Made by a program: the position numbers and the translations under genes. Positions 8,653 to 15,605 of a DNA stretch of 64,000 nt are shown here, in pieces. Where the stretch lies: the NCBI GenBank assembly GCA_036397755.1, contig DASWII010000072.1, positions 36,737 through 100,736 on the forward strand, given 5' to 3'. Position 1 is the first letter of the stretch. Every line of letters begins with the position of its first letter. The DNA is from CAMYLY01 sp036397755 (GTDB taxonomy: Bacteria > Gemmatimonadota > Gemmatimonadetes > Gemmatimonadales > GWC2-71-9). The notes under the pieces were generated by a model. It made no database searches. It saw only the letters and a program-made list of their open reading frames with translations, and was not told where the DNA came from.

Positions 8653-9492
8653 ATGCCTCTCTATCCGCTGAAATTCAACCTGGGTCCCCTGCAGATCACC
8701 GGTTTCGGGCTCATGATGATGGCGGCCTTCCTCATCGCCGGATGGGTCATGGAGCGCGATCTGCGGAGCCGCAAGCTCGCGCCGGACTACGCATGGAGTA
8801 TCGTCGTTGCGGGGGCGGTCGGCGGCATTCTCGGCGCCAAGCTCTGGTACTTCGGCCTGCATCAGAGTTGGAGCGCGCTGCTCTCGCGTGGCGGCCTCGT
8901 GTGGTACGGTGGATTCCTGGGAGGCGTCGCGGCCGTCATCATCACTGGTCTACGCCACAAGATCCCCACCGGGTTCACCGCCGACCTCGTGGCGCCGGCA
9001 CTCGCCGTCGGATACGCCATTGGACGGGTCGGCTGCTTCTTGATCCAGGACGACTACGGCCGGCCCACCGACCTCCCGTGGGCGGTCAAGTTCCCCGAAG
9101 GATGGCCACCCAGCACCGCGCAGAACCTCGCCGCCGCCGGGGTGCCGGTGCCGGCCGACGCCAATCCCTTCGACGTCCTCGCCGTCCATCCGACGCAGCT
9201 CTATGAGACCGCGTCCATGCTCCTTGTCTTTGCCGTCCTCTGGCGGATGCGCGCCCGGCCGAGGGGCACGGGATGGCTCTTCGGCCTGTACCTGGCGTTC
9301 GCGGGCCTCGAGCGATTCCTCGTAGAGTTCCTGCGCGCGAAGGACGACCGACTCCTGGGACCATTCACGCTCGCGCAAGCAATGAGCGTCGTCGTGGTGT
9401 CCGTCGGTCTGACGATGCTGGTCAAGCTTCGCGAGCCCGGTCCCGCACCGGTCAAGGTCCAAGCTGACATCCTCCGCGGGCCCGGAACCTGA
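8653..9492 (+). CDS. lgt: Prolipoprotein diacylglyceryl transferase
   Basis: Lgt attaches diacylglycerol to the lipobox cysteine of prolipoproteins in the inner membrane. The 279-residue polytopic protein carries the signature region IGRVGCFLIQDDYGRP, then HPTQLYE, and a C-terminal ERFLVEFLRAKD segment, all typical. The frame is open 31 codons further up, overlapping tsaD, but the ATG at 8653 gives MPLYPLKFN, the usual Lgt N-terminus. Lgt substrates in this window include the lipobox peptide at 47680 and the metalloprotease at 35685. It ends the long plus-strand gene run. Confidence 0.94.
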   Translation: MPLYPLKFNLGPLQITGFGLMMMAAFLIAGWVMERDLRSRKLAPDYAWSIVVAGAVGGILGAKLWYFGLHQSWSALLSRGGLVWYGGFLGGVAAVIITGLRHKIPTGFTADLVAPALAVGYAIGRVGCFLIQDDYGRPTDLPWAVKFPEGWPPSTAQNLAAAGVPVPADANPFDVLAVHPTQLYETASMLLVFAVLWRMRARPRGTGWLFGLYLAFAGLERFLVEFLRAKDDRLLGPFTLAQAMSVVVVSVGLTMLVKLREPGPAPVKVQADILRGPGT

Positions 9493-9517
9493 CATCGGAT
9501 AGAACGCGCCGGCAGCT

Positions 9518-9540
9518 GCGAACGTGTTCCGGCAGTTCGC
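9518..9540. terminator. Weak hairpin between convergent lgt and kinase genes
   Basis: The 84-bp convergent gap contains a 6-bp inverted repeat, GCGAAC (9518-9523) and GTTCGC (9535-9540). It has no T-tract, so assignment as a bidirectional terminator rests mainly on its position. Confidence 0.25.
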
Positions 9541-9576
9541 GCAGGGTCAGCCAGCGGCGTCGCTATCAAGAGGAAC

Positions 9577-10449
9577 TCAGGAATCCACCACCGCCATCAA
9601 CGCCTCGCGCATGGCGGCGGCGGTCTGGAACCTGCCGTCCGGCCGGTTCGCCATCGCCCGGAGGATCAGTTCGGCCAGACCATCCGGGGTCTCCTTGCGA
9701 AACTCTCGCGCGTCGGGCGCGTGATCCTTGAGGTGCATTCGCAACACCACTTCCTCGCGATTCGCCATGAACGGCGGTCGCCCCGCAAGGCACTCGAAGA
9801 GCACGCAGCCCAGCGAGTAGATATCGCTCCGGTGATCGATATCGAGCGAGCCCTCGACCTGTTCGGGACTCATGTAGGCCGACGTCCCCACCGCGAATCC
9901 CGATCGGGTCAATCGGTCCGTGCCGGACGCCACGACGGCCCGAGCGATCCCGAAGTCCACGAGGACGGCGCCTTTGCGATCGAGCAGGATGTTCTCGGGC
10001 TTCACGTCGCGATGCACGAGTCCCTTGCCATGTGCGTAGTCGAGCGCGTCAAGGAGATTGTCCGCGATATGGATGGTGTCGGAGAGGCTGGTCTGCTTCG
10101 CCCGGTCCAAGTGCGTGCGCAGTGACGGGCCCTCCACGAACTCCATCACGTAGTACACCAGATACTCACCTTCACCGTAGTCGATCAGCCTGGTCATGCG
10201 TGGGTGATCCATCTGGGAGAGCAGACTGATCTCGCGGAGGAATCGGTCCGCCGTGACCGACACCGCGAGCTGTGGATGGAGCACCTTGAGCGCAACCTGC
10301 CGTCCCTCGAGGTCGCGGGCGACGAACACCCTCGCCGCACCACCACGCGCTACTTCACGCTCGACCACGTACTTCCCGTCCACGGCCTTCTGGACTTGCG
10401 GCAGGAATTCTCGACGCAACGGTGCTCCCAGATGCGGAGGAGTGTTCAA
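9577..10449 (-). CDS. Soluble Ser/Thr protein kinase (Hanks type)
   Basis: The 290-residue protein consists of essentially one eukaryotic-type kinase domain. The ATP lysine is in VALKVL (Lys55), the catalytic loop is HRDVKPEN, the magnesium loop is DFGIA, and an activation segment with several Ser/Thr leads to SAYMSPEQ. The glycine loop (ARGGAARVF) is slightly degenerate. There is no transmembrane segment or PASTA domain, unlike PrkC/PknB. The start is TTG at 10449; another TTG at 10419 is possible. It lies 36 bases after the FTR1 gene on the same strand and may be cotranscribed with it. Its substrates are unknown. Confidence 0.88.
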   Translation of the reverse strand: MNTPPHLGAPLRREFLPQVQKAVDGKYVVEREVARGGAARVFVARDLEGRQVALKVLHPQLAVSVTADRFLREISLLSQMDHPRMTRLIDYGEGEYLVYYVMEFVEGPSLRTHLDRAKQTSLSDTIHIADNLLDALDYAHGKGLVHRDVKPENILLDRKGAVLVDFGIARAVVASGTDRLTRSGFAVGTSAYMSPEQVEGSLDIDHRSDIYSLGCVLFECLAGRPPFMANREEVVLRMHLKDHAPDAREFRKETPDGLAELILRAMANRPDGRFQTAAAMREALMAVVDS

Positions 10450-10485
10450 TCTTCAACGGGGCCGACGGACGGGCAAGCACAGCAT

Positions 10486-12495
10486 TCAGGCGGAGACGCG
10501 CACCTTTGCCGTCTTGGGACTCGCCCAGAACACCCAAATCAGCGCCACGGCGAGGGCCGCAGCAAGGAAGCTCTGGCCCAACAACGTCTGCATCGTCGGG
10601 AAGATCCCCAACGCGGGCACAGCCGGAATCCACCGCAGCGGCGTCATCCCGACCCAGCCAACGGCCTGCAGTTCGGCGATCCCCTGCCCGGCGAAGCTGA
10701 ACGCCATCAGATACAGCAGCGCGGACGTGACCCCGAAGAACAGGCGCAAGGGAATCCGCAGTCCATATCGCTGGACACCGACATACACGATGCCGAGCAC
10801 CGCCGCACCGGTCACGAACCCGGCCGTCACCGCCACGACGGCCGACGCGTGCCCGTCACTGGTGGCTAGCAGTGCCGCGTAGAACAAGACGGTCTCGAAG
10901 CCTTCGCGGAAGACGGCCAAGAACGCCACCCCCGCCAGGGCCCAGGCGCGGCCACTCGTCAGCGCGCTCGACATGCGCGCGCGCACAAACGCGTTCCACC
11001 GTTGGACTTCGATCTTCGACACGAGCCAGTACGAAACGACGAAGAGCACTCCCGCGGCGAGCAGCATGGTCACGGCTTCGAGGACTTCCTTATGCGCCGC
11101 CGCCGCGCGGAACACCGTGGCAAACCCCACAGCGACGGCGGCGCTGGCCAGGAGGGCCCACAACACCCCTTGCCCGATGTCACGCCGTCGTTCCGGAGCG
11201 CCCGAGCGTACGAGGAACGCCACCAACGCTCCGACGATCAGGATGGCCTCGAGTCCCTCCCGCACGAGGATGACGAACGACTGGAAGAAGAACGCCTGAG
11301 GCCCGGCCACCTGTGATGCTCCGACGCTCACGGCGTCCAACGCGCCAATCACCCCTGCCCGCGCGGACGCGATCTCTTCCGGCTCCGCCGACGTGAGCGT
11401 CAGCCGCAGGTCTGCAAAGGCGCCTTCGACCCGGCTCACCGCACGTGCATTCTGCGCGCGGCTCGCACTCTCGATGCCCTCGAACACGAGGTAAGCATCG
11501 AGCACCGCGATCCGCGCCTCTTCCCTGTCTCCCCGCAACGCCAAGGTGGCCGCGCGCTCGACACCGGCCTTGGCGCGAGCGACCGTGCGGCGGATCGCGA
11601 GCACCCGATCTCCGCCCCAATACTCCGCGGCGGCCGCCACTCGCGCATACGCCGCCGCCGCCGCGAGCGCGTCCGCGTCCCACTCGGGACCAATCCCAAC
11701 AAGCACCGAGCGAAGCGAATCGTCGGAGGTCCGTGCGGTCACGGCGAGATCACCCAGGCTCAGGACGCACTCCGTACACCGCTCCTCGATGAGTGCCTTG
11801 CCCCGCACCAGGTCCGCCGAGTGGCGCAGGGATGAGGCGTGGAGGACGACCGACCAGCGCTCGTCCGGGGTGAGCGTCGAACCAAACGGGGGCATGGCCG
11901 TACCGGCAACGCCGACATTCACCTTGCGGAACCACTCCACCGGCGTCACGCCTCGTAGCGCCGCAGGGTCGGTCAGGTCCGCGGGCGGCGGATCCTGCCC
12001 GGCGGCACCAGGACCGTCGCCTTTCCCACCCTCACCGTGGCACTGCGCACACGACCGTTCAAACACCCGTTGACCAACCGCGAGCGACGGCGGGGACTCC
12101 GGAAGAGGATCCAGCGGCACGCCCAGCGCCTGCTCGAGGTCCGTCCGGAGCCCGGCGAGTTCGCCGGCGAGGTCCGAAACCTCAGCCACCTGCTGGTGGA
12201 GTGATATCAGGTTCTCGATGCGCGCGAGCGCGGCATCACGGATCCCGGCCGGCAGCGTCCCCGCCGTGCGACGCGCTTCCGCGAGGAACATTCCGGCCTC
12301 AGCGTACTCCTGCTCGAGAACGATGCGCCGCCCCACGACGCCCTCCGCATACTCGGAGACCGCGATGGACGCAACGTCGGCAACCCGACGGCCCGCCGTG
12401 GCTTCTTCTTGGGCCACGGCCGGCAGAACGGCGCCCGCCAGGCCGCCCAGGACCAGAATGATATTGAATCGCTGCAAGATGAAAATGATTCTCAA
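10486..12495 (-). CDS. FTR1-family iron permease with N-terminal cytochrome c domain
   Basis: The protein (669 residues from TTG 12495) has a signal peptide ending near AVAQ and an alpha-helical region. A cytochrome c domain follows, with haem motif CAQCH (149-153) and likely Met ligand in AMPPFG (201). The C-terminal part is an FTR1/EfeU-type permease with about seven membrane helices and two REGxE iron-binding motifs, REGLE (412-416) and REGFE (530-534). A second would-be haem site reads CTECV (240-244), so it lacks the histidine. The permease takes up ferric iron after oxidation of ferrous iron; the fused haem domain may take part in that redox step (inference). The region upstream carries a promoter and a Fur box. 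A TTG at 12477 is an alternative start that would put the Fur box outside the coding region. Confidence 0.88.
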   Translation of the reverse strand: MRIIFILQRFNIILVLGGLAGAVLPAVAQEEATAGRRVADVASIAVSEYAEGVVGRRIVLEQEYAEAGMFLAEARRTAGTLPAGIRDAALARIENLISLHQQVAEVSDLAGELAGLRTDLEQALGVPLDPLPESPPSLAVGQRVFERSCAQCHGEGGKGDGPGAAGQDPPPADLTDPAALRGVTPVEWFRKVNVGVAGTAMPPFGSTLTPDERWSVVLHASSLRHSADLVRGKALIEERCTECVLSLGDLAVTARTSDDSLRSVLVGIGPEWDADALAAAAAYARVAAAAEYWGGDRVLAIRRTVARAKAGVERAATLALRGDREEARIAVLDAYLVFEGIESASRAQNARAVSRVEGAFADLRLTLTSAEPEEIASARAGVIGALDAVSVGASQVAGPQAFFFQSFVILVREGLEAILIVGALVAFLVRSGAPERRRDIGQGVLWALLASAAVAVGFATVFRAAAAHKEVLEAVTMLLAAGVLFVVSYWLVSKIEVQRWNAFVRARMSSALTSGRAWALAGVAFLAVFREGFETVLFYAALLATSDGHASAVVAVTAGFVTGAAVLGIVYVGVQRYGLRIPLRLFFGVTSALLYLMAFSFAGQGIAELQAVGWVGMTPLRWIPAVPALGIFPTMQTLLGQSFLAAALAVALIWVFWASPKTAKVRVSA
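12480..12494 (-). promoter_or_regulatory. Fur box at the FTR1 start
   Basis: Read on the minus strand the site is TGAGAATCATTTTCA, which matches the 15-base Fur consensus TGATAATNATTATCA at all but two defined positions. It lies just downstream of a plausible promoter and over the first codons of an iron permease gene, which is the expected place for iron-responsive repression. Confidence 0.8.
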
Positions 12496-12509
12496 CGAAG
12501 AGGTGATGC

Positions 12510-12538
12510 AATCTAGAAGGGTGGTGGGATCTACTCAA
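12510..12538 (-). promoter_or_regulatory. Sigma70-like promoter for the FTR1 gene
   Basis: On the minus strand a -35 TTGAGT (12538-12533) and a -10 TAGATT (12515-12510) are separated by 17 bases, each matching the consensus at four of six positions. The predicted start of transcription falls just upstream of the Fur box. The -35 overlaps the acpS stop codon, so the permease can be switched on separately from the upstream genes. Confidence 0.5.
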
Positions 12539-12927
12539 CTCCCACGGGTCGTGAGCACGACGGCGGCGGCGGCATCCTGATTGGTATGGGTAATGGACAG
12601 CACGTGTGCCGTGACACCCAGGCGCTCGACCGCCGCAAGTCCACGGCCCACGAACCGGAGCTCAGGGGACCCGGACTCGGTCTTCACGACCTCGATGTCC
12701 TGCCACCCGACATAGTCGGCGTTGCCCAGCGCCCCGAGCGCCTTGAAGGCGGCTTCCTTGGCGGCGATCCGCGCGGCTGCGTGTCGTTCAGGCGACGCGC
12801 GACCGAGGCAGTAGTCGAGCTCCGCCGCGGTCAACACTCGCCGCAGCCCACGCGCGCCGTGGCGGTTCAGCATGGCGGCCACGCGGTCGATCTCGACGAG
12901 ATCCAGTCCCAGGCCAATGGGAGTCAA
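12535..12927 (-). CDS. acpS: Holo-[acyl-carrier-protein] synthase
   Basis: AcpS transfers 4'-phosphopantetheine from CoA to acyl carrier protein. The 130-residue product has the family signatures IGLGLDLVEIDRV (with the metal-binding Asp) and RIAAKEAAFKAL (with the Glu ligand), then the C-terminal LSITHTNQDAAAAVVL. The frame is open upstream through the neighbouring gene, but the TTG at 12927 overlaps that gene's TGA and gives the normal AcpS N-terminus and length. Confidence 0.92.
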   Translation of the reverse strand: MTPIGLGLDLVEIDRVAAMLNRHGARGLRRVLTAAELDYCLGRASPERHAAARIAAKEAAFKALGALGNADYVGWQDIEVVKTESGSPELRFVGRGLAAVERLGVTAHVLSITHTNQDAAAAVVLTTRGS

Positions 12928-13664
12928 CGCCCGAAGATCCCGCCCCACGCGTCCACGAGCCACGGCGGCGCGTCGACGTAGCCACCGAAGACCAATCCGA
13001 ACCAAGTGGCCAGCGCGATACCGAATGCCGCGACGGTCGCCACGGGCCACAGCGGTCGCCGCCACGCGGCAACGTCGTCCATGATGGGCTCCCACCGATC
13101 GAGCTGCTCTTCCGCCCGTCGCTCGAGTTCGATCCACGCAGATTCCAGTTTGCGCGCAGTCAGTGTGATGGTCCGCTGCCACCGCTCCACCAATTCATCG
13201 GTGCTCCGCGACGTCGCCGCGAGAGCCTCTCCCTGACTGCGCAGCGCTTCGAGCGCACCGGTGAGGTCGAGTCCCGCCAGCAGCAGTCGCGATCGCAGTG
13301 CGGTTTTGTCGGACTCGCTGGGCACGTACCGCGCGAGGCGGCGACGCGGCATGCGGACCGCCTCGGCCTCGCGACCCAGTCGGCTCTCGATCGCGTCCAG
13401 GACGAGCGCACCGACGGCGTCGGCAGCTTCACGCCACGCCCCTTCCCACCGCTCGGGGCCGATCATGTGAATCGTGGCCTCGCGCTCGTCCTCCCCGGCG
13501 AGCCGCCGTGCTTCTCCAGCGCATTCCATCACGCGAGTGGCGAGCCGCAGGCGGATCGCGTCGAGCGGTATCCGGCCGGGTCGCCCGCCGGCCGCGACGA
13601 TCCTGCCGAGGTAGGGACCCAACTCCGGAACGCGCAGCGGCGCGGCTGTCGTGGGCTCGGTCAC
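12924..13664 (-). CDS. Uncharacterised coiled-coil protein with C-terminal membrane helix
   Basis: I do not recognise this 246-residue protein. The first 190 residues are strongly helical and rich in Arg, Glu and Ala, with heptad-like stretches (for example around ELVERWQRTITLTARKLE) that suggest coiled coil. One hydrophobic helix (about 209-229, WPVATVAAFGIALATWFG) precedes a short tail ending GGIFGR. The GTG overlaps the HAD phosphatase stop and its own stop overlaps the acpS start, so it is tightly embedded in the operon. A tail-anchored scaffold is possible, but there is no direct evidence for a function. Confidence 0.7.
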   Translation of the reverse strand: MTEPTTAAPLRVPELGPYLGRIVAAGGRPGRIPLDAIRLRLATRVMECAGEARRLAGEDEREATIHMIGPERWEGAWREAADAVGALVLDAIESRLGREAEAVRMPRRRLARYVPSESDKTALRSRLLLAGLDLTGALEALRSQGEALAATSRSTDELVERWQRTITLTARKLESAWIELERRAEEQLDRWEPIMDDVAAWRRPLWPVATVAAFGIALATWFGLVFGGYVDAPPWLVDAWGGIFGR

Positions 13665-14350
13665 GACAACATCGCCTCCAGCACCCCGGCGGTGTTCGAG
13701 AGGTCGTCAAACACCGCGTGTGCGCCCGCCCGCGTCAGTGCCCCTGCGTCGAACGAGCCGGTGCAAACGCCGATGGCCCTGGCGCCAATCGCCTTCCCGC
13801 ATGTCATGTCGGCGGGGGTGTCACCCGCGATCACCACTTCGGAGCCCGTTGGCGACCGACCCAGCAACGCCGCGGCCCGTGCGACGGCGATCGCGGGCAA
13901 TTCCGTCCGCTCGGCCGAGTCCGATCCAAACGCCCCCACCAGAAATCGGCGGGGTTCCAGACCGGCCGCCCGGAGCTTCAGGATGGCCCCACCACGGACG
14001 TTCCCCGTCAGCAGCCCGAGCACCGCGCCGTCCACCGCCTCCACGGCATCGAGCAACGCCGGCACACCCGGCAAGACCCGCACGCGCGGGTGGGATGCCA
14101 GTTCTGCCTCCAGCAGCTCGACGTAGTGACGAAACAGCGCCTCCTCTCGTCCCGGGCCGTCGATGCTCACACCCGCCGACGCCATCAGTTCACGCACGAT
14201 TTGCGGATCGGTTTTGCCGTCGAACCGATACTCGTCGACCGGGCCCGTGACGCCGAACTCGGCGAGCAGCGCGGCTCGGATCGCATTGCGGCCCGCGCCG
14301 CGACTCCACAGCAGTGTCCCGTCGATGTCGAAGAGAACGAGGTGGGTCAC
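13661..14350 (-). CDS. HAD-superfamily hydrolase (phosphoglycolate phosphatase-like)
   Basis: The 229-residue protein has the HAD motifs in order: FDIDGT (nucleophile Asp and acid/base Asp), LLTGN (motif II Thr), a downstream lysine region, and VVIAGDTPAD (motif IV acidic pair). The helical cap lies between motif I and motif II, as in subfamily IA phosphatases. The nearest recognised relatives are phosphoglycolate phosphatases, which would fit with the glycolate oxidase genes at 29-33 kb, but that link is inference. The GTG start is 9 bases after the P1 peptidase stop. Confidence 0.85.
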   Translation of the reverse strand: MTHLVLFDIDGTLLWSRGAGRNAIRAALLAEFGVTGPVDEYRFDGKTDPQIVRELMASAGVSIDGPGREEALFRHYVELLEAELASHPRVRVLPGVPALLDAVEAVDGAVLGLLTGNVRGGAILKLRAAGLEPRRFLVGAFGSDSAERTELPAIAVARAAALLGRSPTGSEVVIAGDTPADMTCGKAIGARAIGVCTGSFDAGALTRAGAHAVFDDLSNTAGVLEAMLS

Positions 14351-14359
14351 GATCAGCCT

Positions 14360-15316
14360 CTAGGCGCGATCGGCAAGACCGGGCAACCCAGGCCGTCCGG
14401 CCGCGAGACGGACCGCCCGTTCGATGGCCATGGCTGCCGCGTCCTGCGCCAACATCTCGATCGCCATCGCCGACGCCGGCTCGCGGGTTCCGGTCGACAC
14501 CGCGAAGACCACGTCGCCGTCGAACCGCGTACCGACGGGCGTGATGCGTTGCCCAAGCGCATCCACCACCATGCTCGCGACCTCGCCCAGCCCCGCGCGA
14601 TCGCAGGCGGCGTTGGTCGCAGCCACGAGCAACGTCGTGTTGCCGCGTGGCGGACCGAACGACCGATGCGCGTCCACGTCCTCAGCAAGCACGCGACGTG
14701 CGTCCACAAACGCGCCCTCCCGCCGGGCTCCGGCAATGATGCTGCCCTGCGCGTCGCGGACGTCTCCGAACGCGTTGACCACGGCGAGCGCACCGACGAT
14801 CAGGTTGTCCCGCCGGACCGACCACGTCCCGACACCGCTCTTCATGGCGCCGCCCGCCCCCAATACCTTCCCCACCGTCGCGCCCGTTCCCGCCCCCACC
14901 GAGCCTTCCTCAACGGTCGATCCGGCCGCCTCACAGGCGGCAAAGCCGGCCGACGCGTCCGGCCACGTGAACTCGCCGACCGCCAGATCGAAGATGACGG
15001 CGGTGGGCACAATGGGAACCACGCCGGCACCCACATCGAATCCGCGGCCGCGGCTCGCCAACCAGCGCATCACGCCGTCGGCCGCGCCGAGCCCATACGC
15101 CGACCCACCAGTGAACAGCAGAGCGTGAATGCGCGTCACCAGGTGCCCCGGCATCACGGCATCCAGCTCGCGCGTGCCGGTCGCCCGGCCACGCACACAT
15201 GCGGCGGCGGCGATCCCCTCGGCGGGAGCCAGCAGCACCGTACATCCCGTCGCGGCTTCCACATCGGTCCAATGGCCGACGTGGAGGCCCGGGACATCCG
15301 TGATCGATGGGGTCAC
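14360..15316 (-). CDS. P1-family (DmpA/S58) aminopeptidase
   Basis: The 318-residue protein matches the self-processing N-terminal nucleophile peptidases of the DmpA/S58 family: ITDVPGLHVGHWTD at the start, LLFTGGSAYGLGAADGV, the Gly-rich GAGTGATVGKVLGA segment, and NTTLLVAATNA followed by a run that includes GLGEVASM. These enzymes release N-terminal residues or act on beta-aminopeptides or L-aminoacyl esters. The start is GTG. No signal peptide is seen, so it is probably cytosolic. The substrate cannot be predicted. Confidence 0.85.
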   Translation of the reverse strand: MTPSITDVPGLHVGHWTDVEAATGCTVLLAPAEGIAAAACVRGRATGTRELDAVMPGHLVTRIHALLFTGGSAYGLGAADGVMRWLASRGRGFDVGAGVVPIVPTAVIFDLAVGEFTWPDASAGFAACEAAGSTVEEGSVGAGTGATVGKVLGAGGAMKSGVGTWSVRRDNLIVGALAVVNAFGDVRDAQGSIIAGARREGAFVDARRVLAEDVDAHRSFGPPRGNTTLLVAATNAACDRAGLGEVASMVVDALGQRITPVGTRFDGDVVFAVSTGTREPASAMAIEMLAQDAAAMAIERAVRLAAGRPGLPGLADRA

Positions 15317-15341
15317 CGCGATGTGGCGTAACCGGCGACCG

Positions 15342-15530
15342 TCAAGTCGGAGAGCGGCCCGCGGCGTCGTTCGCGTCCTGCGTCTCCTGGCACGTCCGAC
15401 AAAGCGTCACCCCGCGCATGACACACACCAAACAGATGAACGTGCCGCAACTGTTGCACGGATACCCTTCCGACGCTCGTTCTTCGTTGCCGCACGCGCG
15501 GCACACCATCATGTCGACTTCTTCTGACAT
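15342..15530 (-). CDS. Small zinc-ribbon protein
   Basis: The 62-residue protein is mostly a set of CxxC pairs: CRAC (10-13), then PCNSCGTFICLVC and LCRTC, eight cysteines in all, consistent with two zinc-binding knuckles. ATG start at 15530, 75 bases after the tamB-like gene and 25 before the P1 peptidase gene. Such proteins often bind nucleic acid or act as small adaptors; nothing here identifies the partner. The spacing of Cys pairs and good start context support a real gene. Confidence 0.72.
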   Translation of the reverse strand: MSEEVDMMVCRACGNEERASEGYPCNSCGTFICLVCVMRGVTLCRTCQETQDANDAAGRSPT

Positions 15531-15605
15531 AGCGGTCTCCGTCTCGCTTCGTGTCTGAAGGATACGTCACCACCCAGGAAGAGGCGACCGGCACAACTGC
15601 GCGGC

